This document shows positions 38,190-47,209 of a DNA stretch of 47,209 nucleotides, piece by piece; within the stretch, counting starts at the first letter, position 1; each line of letters starts with the position of its first letter. The notes beneath the pieces were generated by a model that did no database searches, had not been told where the DNA came from, and was given only the letters and a program-made list of their open reading frames with translations. The stretch comes from Cryobacterium melibiosiphilum. Its GTDB lineage: Bacteria > Actinomycetota > Actinomycetes > Actinomycetales > Microbacteriaceae. A program made the translations under genes and the position numbers. The stretch covers positions 1-47,209 of the forward strand of contig NZ_QZVS01000065.1 in the NCBI RefSeq assembly GCF_003602235.1. The letters run 5' to 3'.

Positions 38190-39342
38190 GCGGCCGCGGG
38201 TCTACGGCGCCCGCGTCAAGGACGCCCGCATTCTTGAAGGCCTCAAAGCAGGCGATGTCGCCACACGTATCGGAATGGGAGTTACCCGTTATTCACGGCT
38301 GGAATCTTCAGAGGCGTTCAGCCCGATCGATGTCGATGAATTAGCGAAACTTAGCGACGTACTCGGATTCGATGAAGACTACTTCTCATCGCCTCCGGTG
38401 ACGGTAGTTGAGCGAAGCGCACTCTGCTTCCGCGCCAAGAAATCTATGACCAAGACGCAGGAAGATGAAGTCGCTGCCTGGGCACGCCTTTGCGGAGATC
38501 TTCTCCACGGAGTTCTCCTTGAGACAGGGGAATTAGTCAAGCTCTCCCTTCCGCAAACGCCATCAGATCTCCCCCCGGATGAAGCTGCGCATCTTGCCAG
38601 AGAGGCACTGGGCATCCGCCCGGATTCTCCAATAGCGCAGCTCATGAGAGTCCTTGAACGGGCCGGCGTCTTCATCTTTTCGGCAGAATTCGCGGCAGAG
38701 GCGACCGCTCGTCATGACGCCGTTTCTCTTTGGGTCGGAGAAGCCCGCCAGCGGCCAGTTGTTTTGGTGCGCGACATCGATTCTTGGGAGCGCACTCGGA
38801 TGTCGCTCGCGCACGAAGTGGGGCATCTCGTCCTGCATAGATACGCGAAGCCAGAGGATGCCGAGGAAGCGGCATTCGCTTTTGCTGGTGAATTTCTTAT
38901 GCCAGGCGACAGCCTCAAAAATGAATGGCCTGCCCACGCGACGTTGGAGTCCTTGCTGCCTCTCAAACTGAGATGGGGTGTATCAATCAGCGCGCTGATT
39001 GAACAGGGTCATCGCTTGGGCCTTATAACGCCGGAACGCCGACGGAGCCTGTATAAACAGCTCTCGACCCGACGGCAGTATCCCTCTGGCAAGACGTGGC
39101 GCGAGCAGGAGCCAGGTTTCGACAGACGTGAAGTCGAGAAACCTCTACTAATAACGCGTCTGATCGAACGGGCCTACGACAAAAACATCAACATTGAAAC
39201 CCTTCGACGAAAAATCAATTCGTGGCCCGCCCGTTTCCTGGCTCCGCTAGTCGATGGACAATTCCGTGCGCCAGCTGCACTTCCGTCGGCCATTGCGGGC
39301 TCAAATCTGAACGTGACCAGTATCTTCTCCCGATCAGAGTAG
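38149..39342 (+). CDS. XRE family HTH and ImmA/IrrE metallopeptidase fusion
   Basis: The 397-residue protein has an N-terminal HTH_XRE (about 20-75; ILEGLKAGDVATRIGMGVTR). The ImmA/IrrE peptidase domain carries MSLAHEVGHLVLH (H222-E-V-G-H226, E223 catalytic), with FAFAGEFLMP giving the third ligand Glu. Proteins of this type cleave or bind a partner repressor and act in mobile-element regulation or toxin-antitoxin pairs. ATG 38149 has GAAGG six bases upstream. The gene ends directly next to the convergent DUF4913 gene. Confidence 0.9.
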   Translation: MLTLTSLEMPPQYERPRVYGARVKDARILEGLKAGDVATRIGMGVTRYSRLESSEAFSPIDVDELAKLSDVLGFDEDYFSSPPVTVVERSALCFRAKKSMTKTQEDEVAAWARLCGDLLHGVLLETGELVKLSLPQTPSDLPPDEAAHLAREALGIRPDSPIAQLMRVLERAGVFIFSAEFAAEATARHDAVSLWVGEARQRPVVLVRDIDSWERTRMSLAHEVGHLVLHRYAKPEDAEEAAFAFAGEFLMPGDSLKNEWPAHATLESLLPLKLRWGVSISALIEQGHRLGLITPERRRSLYKQLSTRRQYPSGKTWREQEPGFDRREVEKPLLITRLIERAYDKNINIETLRRKINSWPARFLAPLVDGQFRAPAALPSAIAGSNLNVTSIFSRSE

Positions 39343-39762
39343 CTAGGACGGTTCGCGCATATCGGGGAATAGCCCTTCCGGTGGCGCCTTGTAGGGCAGA
39401 GGTTCGCCGGGCTTGTTCGTGTCCTCTGACTTTGCGAACGGTCCTTCTGTGCTCATCAGGATCGGCATGTGGTGGTCCGCGTGTTCGATCCACCAGGTGC
39501 TTGATCCTGTGGCACCGTCGAGTCTGAGGTGTTCCCATGCTCGCCAGAGGGCGTCGATGCGGGCGAGAGCTTCGGGGTAGTTCCACCAGTTTGCCGCCCA
39601 GCGGAAGCTGGCGTTGCCGGGGCCGACGCGGCGGGAGTACATGTGTCGGAGTCGGTCACGCATGAACTCGTCCGACGATCCGTAGAACAGCTGCGGCACG
39701 GCCTCTTCTGAAGCTTCCGTGTCGTCGTCGTCATCGTCACGGAGTGCGTCGAACTCGCTCAC
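39343..39762 (-). CDS. DUF4913 domain protein
   Basis: The 139-residue protein has the DUF4913 signature: LFYGSSDEFMRDRLRHMYSR (25-44), ANWWNYPEALARIDALWRAW, EHLRLDGATGSSTWWIEHAD and HHMPILMSTEGPFA. This family is typical of actinobacterial conjugation regions, where it follows the TraG gene; its role is unknown. GTG 39762 overlaps the traG stop by GTGA. It is the last gene of the transfer operon. Confidence 0.9.
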   Translation of the reverse strand: MSEFDALRDDDDDDTEASEEAVPQLFYGSSDEFMRDRLRHMYSRRVGPGNASFRWAANWWNYPEALARIDALWRAWEHLRLDGATGSSTWWIEHADHHMPILMSTEGPFAKSEDTNKPGEPLPYKAPPEGLFPDMREPS

Positions 39763-41569
39763 AGGTCATCCTCCTGTTTCGGAGCCTCATTCGACCCGGC
39801 TTGCGTGCCGTTTGCCAGTACTGGGGGCTCGTCGACCGGCTCCGCGCGGCGTGACGGGTCGTGTGCGGCGATGGACGCGCGCACAGCATCAGCTTGTGAA
39901 CCGCGCATCCACGGCACCGTTTCGATCAGTGTTGCGGGTGCACCGGAAGCGAACACGACGGCGCGGCCGCGGGGTAGAGCTCCGAGATCAGCGACGTCCA
40001 AGGTGCGCTCGCGCTGCACTTGGTGAGATGTTGACCGGTTTCCTCGGCCGACACTGGTTGAGGTGGTGTGTTTGTCGTAGTCGCCGACCATTTGGGAGAG
40101 CTCGTTCAAGAATTCCGGTTCCTTAACGCCGCCGCCGTAGACGGCGATGTTGGAGGCTGACCAGAGCTTGCGCATCCCGTCTCTGCCCCATACTTCAACA
40201 CCCTGCGACCACGACTGCAGAATGGTCATGAGGACGATGCCCCTTGAGCCGTAGTGAGAGTACAAGTCAGGGAGGCCATGCCAACGGCACACGTTGGCTG
40301 CTTCGTCCAGAACACCGAGCAAGGGAACGGCCAGACGCCCGCCGGGCTGGGTTGTGGCCAGTTCTTCTGCCGCTTCGACAGTGGCCGCGGTGAGAGCGGT
40401 GACCAGGGGCCGGCGGTTCCCTTGCCTTCCTTGGAGAGGCTGTAGAGGGTGTCGTTGCTGCGCACGAAGGCGTGTGGGTCAAACTGCGGCCGGGAATCCC
40501 CCGCCAGGTTGCCGCCCAGAGGCGTCACCCACTGCCCAATGGCGCGGACCTTCAAGCAGGACGCCATCTGCGCGGCCGTCCCATAGACGCTGTCGCGACG
40601 ACGCGGCTCGCCGTTCACTTGGCCGTCGACGGCGTCGGCCATCTGGTCGTATCCGTGAGCGCGCAGAATGTCGACCGGAGCCTCATCGCCGGGCGTTGTG
40701 GTCCAGGTGAACACCTTGGTAATAGGTAGGCCAGCGACGGCGGCGGCGAGGAGGAAGCCGGCCAGGAGGTCTTGGCCCGCGTTGTCGAAATATGGGTCCG
40801 CGCGAGAGTCGCCGGCGCGAGAACCGGTAGCGAAGTGTTCGGCGAGCTTCGCGGCCTTCACGTCATCGGTGACGTAGCTCAGTGGGTTCCACCACCACGT
40901 TGGTTCTTCGAGGGCGATGCGTTGTGGGTCGAACGCCCAGACGCGGCCGCCGGCTACGGCTCGCACATCACGCGTGGCATCGAGAACGTCTCGCTTATTC
41001 GACGTGGTGAGGACTGCGCCTGGCGCAGACAGGATCGCCGGGATTGCACGGCTCGTCGATTTGCCGGTGCGGGGCCCCCAAATATCCACATGCATGTCTT
41101 CCGGGGAGCCGTAGAGCTTCTGACGTCCCGCAACGGTGATGCCGATGGGGACGCCGAGCCAGTCGGTGACGCCGAGGCGGTGCGCGGTCGCTTTCGCGCC
41201 GGTAGCTGAGAGAGCGCGAAGATCGCGGCCCTTGCCCATGTAGGTTGCTGCTCCGTCGACATTGCTTCGACGCCGCCGCGCTCGCGAGACGGACACGGCG
41301 ACGGCGAGTCCGAGGACGAGGGCCAGGATGAGCGTGGCGGCGAGAATCCATGTCCCAGATGCTGGCCAGGCGACGGAGCCTTGCAGAACGCCGAAAAACA
41401 GGCCGAACGGGTCACCGGTCAGATCGGGGTTGACCCTGTCTATGTGTGAACCCCATGTCACGGCCGCCCAGACAGCGCCCAAAGCCACGCCCGCGAGCGT
41501 GAGGCAAACGATCAGCATGATCGTTTGCCCGTCAAGACCATTTTGGTTTCGCCTGTTCGATGCACTCAT
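39759..41569 (-). pseudogene. TraG/VirD4-type coupling protein, frameshifted
   Basis: The N-terminal frame (41569 to about 40410) has two membrane helices (17-40 and 70-94) and Walker A IWGPRTGKSTSRA (about 168-180). At about 40406-40409, in a GGGG run on the plus strand, the frame is lost. It resumes downstream with TIV-type LLGVLDEAANVCRWHGLPDL (Walker B LLGVLDEA) and LMTILQSWSQGVEVWG, ending at 39759. With one extra base the protein would have about 603 residues, normal for the family. It couples the relaxosome to the secretion channel. Because the rest of the operon is intact, a sequence error is quite possible. Confidence 0.85.
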
Positions 41570-43224
41570 GCTGCACTGTCCTCGTCGGCTGCTGTACCTT
41601 CGGCGTCGACCTCACGCCCGTCGTCGTCGGCGTTACCACGTCCAATAATTGGGTTCGACTCGTCGGGTTCGGGGAACGAGGAAGCTGGATGCCAGAGCTT
41701 GTTGGTGTCGTTGATCGCACGCTCCGATTCGATCAGCTCGACCTTGACCGGGATGCCAGGATGGCCTCCGACCTTGATGAGGAATTTCCCCCGGCCGGGC
41801 GGGTCAGATTCGCGTCCCAAGCCGGTATCCCATGTGCCGGGAGCCTGCCAGGAGGTGAGCAGTTCCTGTTCGGCGCGTGAGAGCGGAACCGCGCTGGTGA
41901 GCATGGGCATTTCCGCGCCCGGGAGACCGCCAGCGATGACCATGCCGGACCGTTCGACGAATCCGCGTGCCTTCATCCGGTCGGACTCGCTCGGCAGGGA
42001 GAGCAGGTCGCTCATCGTGTGCGAAATCATTGCCAGGCCCACGCCGCGTTGACGGTTGAGCCGGGTGAGGGCGTCGACGCGGTCGACCATGCCCGCTCCA
42101 GCGCGCAGTGCCCGCCAGAGCTCGTCGAGCACGACTAGGTAGTGACGGCGGGGCTCGAGACCGGCGTCAGCCAGAGTATTGGCGATGTTGACAGTGCCAA
42201 AGCCCGCGGACCAGCAGGCGAGCAGGATCGCGGCCTGCATGTCGGTGTCGGAGTCATCGATCGAGGACACGTCGTACACCACAGGGCGGTCCCTCATCAT
42301 GGGAACGTCGGTGGGGTGGGCGAAGGTCTCGCCCAACCGTCCACCCGATGTGAGGCTGATGAGTGAGGCTTCGAGCTCCTCCGTGATCTTCTTGTACCGC
42401 TCGAGGTCGCCACGGTCCAGGGCCACCGCGCGCACTTCCGCGGGTGCTTCCTGAATCACGCGCAGCAAGTCGCCCAATACCGGGACTCCCTCGTTGCGCT
42501 CGTCGAGCACGGTGAGGGCACGGTCGATGATGGATTCTTCGCGAGCGGAGGGTGGGTCTTTGCGGAGGATCGTGAGCAGGGCCGACACCATCGTTTGCCG
42601 GCGGCCGTGAGCGTCCGCGAGCACCATTTGGCGCTCCTTCTCCTTACCGGCGAGGCGCAACCGTTCAGCGGCCGCTGTTGCCTCGCCGGGATCGAGGACG
42701 TTCAGATGCCCACGGCCACGGCCGAGGGTGATGACTTGCCCGCCCAGGGCACGAATCATGTCGACGTAGTCGGGCTTCAGATCGCCGAGCACCAACGGCA
42801 GGTTTCCGAATCCGGCGCCGCCGGCCGCCATCCGCCTGATGAGCGTTGACTTGCCCAGGCCCGGCAGTCCCAGCACGAACACTGAGGGGTTCGATATGAG
42901 ACCTGCGTCTTGGAACCAGGAAATGGGGTCGGCGCACACGGTCGCTCCGGTGAAGATTTGGAGGCCGATCGGGACGCCGACCATCGGGGTTCCTGTTCCG
43001 ACCGAAAAGGGATGCATGCCGCACACCTGAACGGTCGTTCCGCGCCATTCATCTGCCGGCTGGATGACGCTGGACTCGCCGCGACCTCGACCCAACCATC
43101 CTCGGGGACCGGGACGACGGACCTGGGGCTTCTTCACGGTGTCTGGCTTCTTCTGTTTCGCTTTGGCCCGCTCGGGCGGCTTCACCTTCGGCGTCTTGCG
43201 CCGGTTGGAATCGATGGCGGGCAT
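41566..43224 (-). CDS. VirB4-like conjugation ATPase
   Basis: The 552-residue ATPase has Walker A GLPGLGKST (119-127) and Walker B YLVVLDELWRAL (about 363-374), followed by NRQRGVGLAMISHT. The N-terminus (to about 50) is Lys/Pro/Arg-rich. This is the C-terminal-ATPase form found in actinobacteria, whose N-terminal VirB4 half is carried by the separate SCO6880-like protein just upstream. It powers pilus assembly or translocation at the inner face of the membrane. It overlaps traG by ATGA and the SCO6880-like gene by TAATG. Confidence 0.9.
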   Translation of the reverse strand: MPAIDSNRRKTPKVKPPERAKAKQKKPDTVKKPQVRRPGPRGWLGRGRGESSVIQPADEWRGTTVQVCGMHPFSVGTGTPMVGVPIGLQIFTGATVCADPISWFQDAGLISNPSVFVLGLPGLGKSTLIRRMAAGGAGFGNLPLVLGDLKPDYVDMIRALGGQVITLGRGRGHLNVLDPGEATAAAERLRLAGKEKERQMVLADAHGRRQTMVSALLTILRKDPPSAREESIIDRALTVLDERNEGVPVLGDLLRVIQEAPAEVRAVALDRGDLERYKKITEELEASLISLTSGGRLGETFAHPTDVPMMRDRPVVYDVSSIDDSDTDMQAAILLACWSAGFGTVNIANTLADAGLEPRRHYLVVLDELWRALRAGAGMVDRVDALTRLNRQRGVGLAMISHTMSDLLSLPSESDRMKARGFVERSGMVIAGGLPGAEMPMLTSAVPLSRAEQELLTSWQAPGTWDTGLGRESDPPGRGKFLIKVGGHPGIPVKVELIESERAINDTNKLWHPASSFPEPDESNPIIGRGNADDDGREVDAEGTAADEDSAA

Positions 43225-44723
43225 TAGAGCTGCTCCCTAATCTCAGATGGAATGCGCACATGCTTGGGCAGGACCAGGCCGAGCGGCAGCGCGGCCGCGA
43301 ACGCGGAATCCTGAGAACCGTGCACGATACGGAGCCGCAGCCGGGCCGTCGCAGAGAGGTTATCGATCGCGGCCTTCGCGTCGGCCTCATGGGCGGCGCC
43401 TGTCACCGTGGCGGTGACGAGCATCCCGAAGTTGACCAAGCCAGCGCCCGATGCTTCCTCCTGCGCCGTGGCGAGAGCAGCCCGTGTCGCGGTCATGCTC
43501 CGTGCTGTGGGCTTGTTCGAGGACTGTAAATTGAATGTTGAGGCGCGTACGTCTGCCTCGACGATCGCCGCGGCCTTGGCCGCATCAATTGGTCGGTAGA
43601 GCAATGTGACACGCTTCCGTGCGACGTCTCGGTGCGGCGCCAACAAGCGCGCCAGAATGCTTGAGGGGACGTTGCCGCGCGGGGCACCGCTCATCATCCA
43701 TGTCACCGACAACGCTGAATCGTGCCGGTAGGTGTCCCAGTTCGCCTGATGGGCGGTGGGGCCGACCTCCGGCCAGTAGAGCTCCGGCGGCTCACCGGCC
43801 GCGTTCGCGTCATCGATGAGACGAGCTGCAGCCGGGTCGTAGGCGACGCGGATGACTTCACAGAGCTCCTGGGCACTCAGGGGGCGCGTTGCCCCCGCCC
43901 CCGTTGAGGACAGGCTTTGCGTGAGACCGGGCAGGCGCGATGCCAGCTCGCGGCCCATTTCATCCGGCGTGCGCTTCTTGCCTCCGACGCGGGCAGCGGC
44001 GTTGAAGGTGATCGCCACGAAAGCTTTGATAGTCGCAGAACCGGCGGGGTACTGCTTCACCAAGTCGTGGAGAATGTTCTTGGCGAAGTCTGCGGCCTCT
44101 GGATCAATGCGACTGTTCACCTCGCGGCGGAGCCGCGTACCCGTATCGGGCGCTGTCTCAATCGTCACAGACACGGCCTCGATACCGGGTTCATCGCCGA
44201 GGCCTGCGAGCCACATGCCCCACTCGGCAACCCACACGTCGACCTGTTCGCGGTCAACGAGCGCTGCACCATCGGGCTCCGTCTCAATAACGACGGTGTA
44301 GTCCGACGTAGTCGGGATCTGCAACAAGGCAAACGGGCGATTATAGCTATCGTGCCACTCTGTCAGTCTTGAGCCTGCGGCCAGGCCCGGCAGTTGCGCT
44401 GTGCCCCACTCGGCCCGGCCCAGCGGCCCCGACCGGTAGATGTGCGTCCCCGTGCTCTTGGTTACCATCCACCCGACCCGGGTGGTGGCCCGCATGAGCA
44501 GGCTTTGACCGTGCTTGTCTTTCACGGCGACCGTCAGCAGAAAAGCGCCGAAAATGAGCGCTGTGACGACGCCGTTGAGAATGTTTGAGGCCATCGTCAC
44601 GATGACGCTGAATCCGGCACCAACGAACAGAACCGCCGTGCCGATTGACCCCAAGCCCAGAAGGCCAGCGGTCTTTGGTTTTGTCCAGTTGCCGTAGCTG
44701 CGCGGTGCGCTGTGCGTTGTCAT
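43224..44723 (-). CDS. SCO6880-like conjugation membrane protein
   Basis: The 499-residue protein has two helices near the N-terminus (about 20-38 and 44-66), then a large soluble domain with ALLQIPTTSDYTVVIETEPD and VTLLYRPIDAAKAAAIVEAD. It is recognised as the SCO6880 family, which combines a PrgI/VirB3-like membrane part with the VirB4 N-terminal domain. ATG 44723 has AGGAGG five bases upstream. It forms the transfer channel with the neighbouring ATPase. Confidence 0.88.
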   Translation of the reverse strand: MTTHSAPRSYGNWTKPKTAGLLGLGSIGTAVLFVGAGFSVIVTMASNILNGVVTALIFGAFLLTVAVKDKHGQSLLMRATTRVGWMVTKSTGTHIYRSGPLGRAEWGTAQLPGLAAGSRLTEWHDSYNRPFALLQIPTTSDYTVVIETEPDGAALVDREQVDVWVAEWGMWLAGLGDEPGIEAVSVTIETAPDTGTRLRREVNSRIDPEAADFAKNILHDLVKQYPAGSATIKAFVAITFNAAARVGGKKRTPDEMGRELASRLPGLTQSLSSTGAGATRPLSAQELCEVIRVAYDPAAARLIDDANAAGEPPELYWPEVGPTAHQANWDTYRHDSALSVTWMMSGAPRGNVPSSILARLLAPHRDVARKRVTLLYRPIDAAKAAAIVEADVRASTFNLQSSNKPTARSMTATRAALATAQEEASGAGLVNFGMLVTATVTGAAHEADAKAAIDNLSATARLRLRIVHGSQDSAFAAALPLGLVLPKHVRIPSEIREQL

Positions 44724-44737
44724 CGAGAACCTCCTGC

Positions 44738-46390
44738 TTAGGAACCGCTAGGTCCGGTTGAGTCATCGGCCGCCGACTGCACGGCACTCTTGGCAGCGAC
44801 TTCGGCCCCCTTGGCTGCGTCGCCCGCCATCTTTGCGCCCATCACAATGGGTGCAGCGGGCCCGGCGGCGGCCGCGCCACCAGCTGCAGCCCCACCACCA
44901 GCTGCAGCCCCACCACCAGCTGCAGCGGCACCGCCCGCTGCTCCTGCTCCGGCTGCTCCTGCACCAGCCGCAGAGCTTCCCCCTGCGCCAGAGGGCGTCG
45001 GGGTTGACGGCGATGGCTTGCCGCCACCGGGGGCGCTTGAACCGGTCGGGGCTTCGCCTCCGCCGCCTCCGCCGCCCGTTGGCGTCGAAGAGGAACTGCT
45101 CATTCGCTTAATCGCACCGCTAGCCAGGTCCCCGCCGATTGCGCCAGCGGCGCCGGCCATCGCCATGCCCGCGGCTCCACCTCCTGCGACAGCTCCCGTC
45201 ATCGGAGCCACGAACTTGAGTAGAGCCGGCAATGCGATCAAGGCCATGAGCATCAGCGCAAGTCCGGTGAGGATCGTCCAGATACCTCCGCCATCGTCCT
45301 TGAACGCGTCCGTGCCGGTAAGGCTGAACGCAGCGGCATAGATCAGTGCCGCAGCGGGCTTGTACAGAATGAAGGCAATCGTCCAGCCGATCACCTTCCC
45401 GAACCACTGTTTGCCCATCTGAGTGTTCGTAAAGCTCGCCGTCAGCGGTAACACGCCGGCCAGGATGACCAGCAGCCCGCCACGCACGACCATGAGTGCA
45501 ACCTGTACATAGGTCATCAGGAGAGCTATCGATCCCAGGATGAGAACCCCGATCAGCCCGATCGGCGAGCTGGCTGTAATGGCGACCATCGCCGCAACAT
45601 TGGTCCCAAAGCAATTGGACTCCCCGGCCGCGGACACATCACAGTCCGTAGCTCCGTTGAGAATCCAAATCGAGAACGCATCCGCGGCAGTGGTCGCGAG
45701 AGTGATGATTGCAAGCCCAGTTCCCGAAACCACGATGAGAGTAATGAGCGACTGAAGCAGTTCCTTTCCCGGCTGTGCACGCTGTTCCCACGCCATTCGA
45801 ATCCCGCCGATGATGACGGAGAGGACCGCGAGGCCGCCGACGTAGTACCAGAGCGAGTTCTGCAAGAATCCGACGGTCGATGACGAACCCTCGGGAGCGA
45901 CCGCGCCCAAGAGCCCACCCACGAGCGCGGACGCACCGGAGATGAGCAAGATCGCTATGAAGATCACTCCGAGGGTGCCCACATGACGAAACCCCTCACC
46001 GCGTCGGCTCCGAAGAGCGATCATCGCGCCCAGGGCGATAATCGACAGAACCGCGAGGGTGAGACCGATGAAGGTCACGTATCCGAGGATTGTCGCGAAC
46101 TCATCCGAGCCGGGGTTATTCGTAGGAAGTCGAGTCGTACCGTCTCCGGCGGTGAGGACCGGGGTCGGCACGGCGACCCACATCGTCCCAATGCTCGCCA
46201 GAGCCTTCCCGAAACCTTCTAGAACGCTGTTGGCTAACTCCTGAACTGCATCGTTCGACGCATTCGCGACGACATCACCAATGCCCTGCCGCGCGCATTC
46301 AGCGGCATTGAGAATGGCGAAGGCCGGGTTTGAGCAATCAGTTTCTGTTGCAGCCACGTTAGACACCGGACCAAGGAATATAGCCGCCAA
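44738..46390 (-). CDS. VirB6/TrbL-like conjugation membrane protein
   Basis: The 550-residue protein has about seven membrane helices between residues 100 and 410 (FATILGYVTFIGLTLAVLSI, TYVQVALMVVRGGLLVILAG). ILPLTASFTNTQMGKQW is a typical VirB6/TrbL stretch. The C-terminal 140 residues are a low-complexity Gly/Ala/Ser/Pro tail. It would form part of the inner-membrane channel. Its start overlaps the end of the upstream gene by 32 bp. The signal-like N-terminus MAAIFLGPVSNVAATETDCS may not be cleaved. Confidence 0.85.
   Translation of the reverse strand: MAAIFLGPVSNVAATETDCSNPAFAILNAAECARQGIGDVVANASNDAVQELANSVLEGFGKALASIGTMWVAVPTPVLTAGDGTTRLPTNNPGSDEFATILGYVTFIGLTLAVLSIIALGAMIALRSRRGEGFRHVGTLGVIFIAILLISGASALVGGLLGAVAPEGSSSTVGFLQNSLWYYVGGLAVLSVIIGGIRMAWEQRAQPGKELLQSLITLIVVSGTGLAIITLATTAADAFSIWILNGATDCDVSAAGESNCFGTNVAAMVAITASSPIGLIGVLILGSIALLMTYVQVALMVVRGGLLVILAGVLPLTASFTNTQMGKQWFGKVIGWTIAFILYKPAAALIYAAAFSLTGTDAFKDDGGGIWTILTGLALMLMALIALPALLKFVAPMTGAVAGGGAAGMAMAGAAGAIGGDLASGAIKRMSSSSSTPTGGGGGGGEAPTGSSAPGGGKPSPSTPTPSGAGGSSAAGAGAAGAGAAGGAAAAGGGAAAGGGAAAGGAAAAGPAAPIVMGAKMAGDAAKGAEVAAKSAVQSAADDSTGPSGS
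44872..44926 (+). repeat. 18-bp tandem repeat in the VirB6-like gene
   Basis: CCACCAGCTGCAGCC recurs three times with 18-bp spacing and codes for the Ala/Gly tail (GGGAAA units). Copy number could vary. Confidence 0.7.
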
Positions 46391-47087
46391 GGTTGGACAG
46401 AGGGCCGGGCGCGATGGGTGCCCCGGTTTCCGTGACGACGACCTTCCAATCGCCAGCTTCCCAACGGAGGACTGTTGGATAGCTCACGAGGGCTCCGCCC
46501 TCTGAGGTAATCGTGTAGGCAACGTCGATGGTCGCCTCGTCGGCTGAGTAGTTGTTTACTTTGAAGCCAGCAACTTGAAGGCGCGTGTTGCCTGTCGATG
46601 TTGGTTGTTCACCCGCGGCTTTGACCGTGTCTTTGGCCGGTCCATCAGCCAACAATTCCCACATGCGAGATGAGTTTCGTGAGTCGGTACTAGCGGCTAC
46701 CGAATTCACTGCTGCGAAGAGGGCACCCTCCGCTGTATGCGCAAAGCACGTTCGAAATTGATCCGAGGTGGCCCCCGGTCCTGAACCCTCCGGATCGGTC
46801 GGTGCGGCGACGGAGCCAACGAGTTCCCATTCGTTGGTTGGTGCCGCCGTCAGTGCACTCTCTGTCTCCAACCCCGATAGGCCGCACACGCTTTCGTCGG
46901 AAGCCTCCGCACCGGGCGTCGACGACGTTGATGGGTCTTCTGTTGGCTGCGCGTTGTTATCGTCCGAGCCGCGGGTGAGAGAGGTCACGAGGACGATGAT
47001 CGAGGCGAGGGCGATGATCCCGACGACGATGGCGGCTGCGACGAATCCCGGTCGTGAGAGCGGGCTTCTCTGTTCGGTGTTCGTCAT
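46359..47087 (-). CDS. TcpC/VirB8-like conjugation protein
   Basis: The 242-residue protein has one N-terminal helix (15-36; FVAAAIVVGIIALASIIVLV), a Ser/Thr/Asp-rich linker and a C-terminal NTF2-like domain (about 110-235; VAGFKVNNYSADEATIDVAY, TVLRWEAGDWKVVV). This is the layout of VirB8/TcpC periplasmic-type proteins. It would anchor the channel outside the membrane. ATG 47087 is the natural start. Confidence 0.75.
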   Translation of the reverse strand: MTNTEQRSPLSRPGFVAAAIVVGIIALASIIVLVTSLTRGSDDNNAQPTEDPSTSSTPGAEASDESVCGLSGLETESALTAAPTNEWELVGSVAAPTDPEGSGPGATSDQFRTCFAHTAEGALFAAVNSVAASTDSRNSSRMWELLADGPAKDTVKAAGEQPTSTGNTRLQVAGFKVNNYSADEATIDVAYTITSEGGALVSYPTVLRWEAGDWKVVVTETGAPIAPGPLSNLGGYIPWSGV

Positions 47088-47117
47088 GCGTTGCTCCTTC
47101 GCGCGTTGGGGGGGTGG

Positions 47118-47209
47118 CTAGGAGCCGGAGATGAATCCGACCAATGCCGTTGCTGCGCCGATGATCATGACGCCAACGAGGATGCTGACGAACGTCTTTA
47201 CGTGCTCGC
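47118..47209 (-). CDS. Partial pilin-like or TrbC-like membrane protein
   Basis: Only the last 30 codons are in the window: KTFVSILVGVMIIGAATALV then GFISGS and TAG at 47118-47120. The hydrophobic helix near the C-terminus fits the small membrane protein that opens many actinobacterial transfer operons. The start lies beyond the window. Confidence 0.65.
   Translation of the reverse strand, partial: EHVKTFVSILVGVMIIGAATALVGFISGS

Overview
The window looks like part of a large plasmid or integrative element from a high-GC actinobacterium. The gene families and codon use suggest a Microbacteriaceae-like host; this is inferred from family recognition, since no rRNA or replication gene is present. 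There are two halves.

Positions 1-31,460 are an accessory region of about 30 mostly unrelated one- or two-gene modules on both strands: SAM methyltransferases, a P-loop kinase-like protein, a nitroreductase, a class IV aminotransferase with a MerR regulator, an epoxide hydrolase, an APH-type phosphotransferase, MFS and EamA transporters, a GNAT acetyltransferase, a MocR regulator, an arginase-like protein, VOC and MDR enzymes with divergent regulators, and at least four lipoproteins. Between the modules I find about 20 copies of a short imperfect palindrome. Its left arm is like CGTCCCGYWAG, its centre is GTTC (or GTCC), and its right arm is like CGGCTWRCGGG. All copies lie in the same orientation, and none is seen in the second half. 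Four minus-strand genes take their stop codon from the right arm. This arrangement resembles an integron cassette array, but the site is not a standard attC and no integrase is visible. It is the best candidate here for an undescribed system. The array has been invaded by an IS30-family element (23,554-24,793) and by a resolvase gene bounded by 19-bp inverted repeats (2,139-3,033). It also holds a three-gene operon of unknown pathway (15,259-18,069): a PP-loop ATPase, a Nudix-HAD fusion and a class V aminotransferase-like protein.

Positions 31,470-47,209 are plasmid backbone. They hold an HTH antitoxin/zeta-toxin pair, a small NrdH-like redoxin operon, MobC and a MOBP-type relaxase with a coiled-coil partner, an unknown protein coupled to an XRE-ImmA/IrrE protein, and a minus-strand actinobacterial conjugation operon. 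That operon reads pilin-like fragment, TcpC/VirB8-like, VirB6/TrbL-like, SCO6880-like, VirB4-like ATPase, TraG/VirD4 coupling protein and DUF4913 protein.

Three genes (PP-loop ATPase, IS30 transposase, TraG) each carry a frameshift equal to one missing base. Two of these lie in G4/C4 runs, so sequence error must be considered. No CRISPR array and no complete tRNA or rRNA gene was seen.
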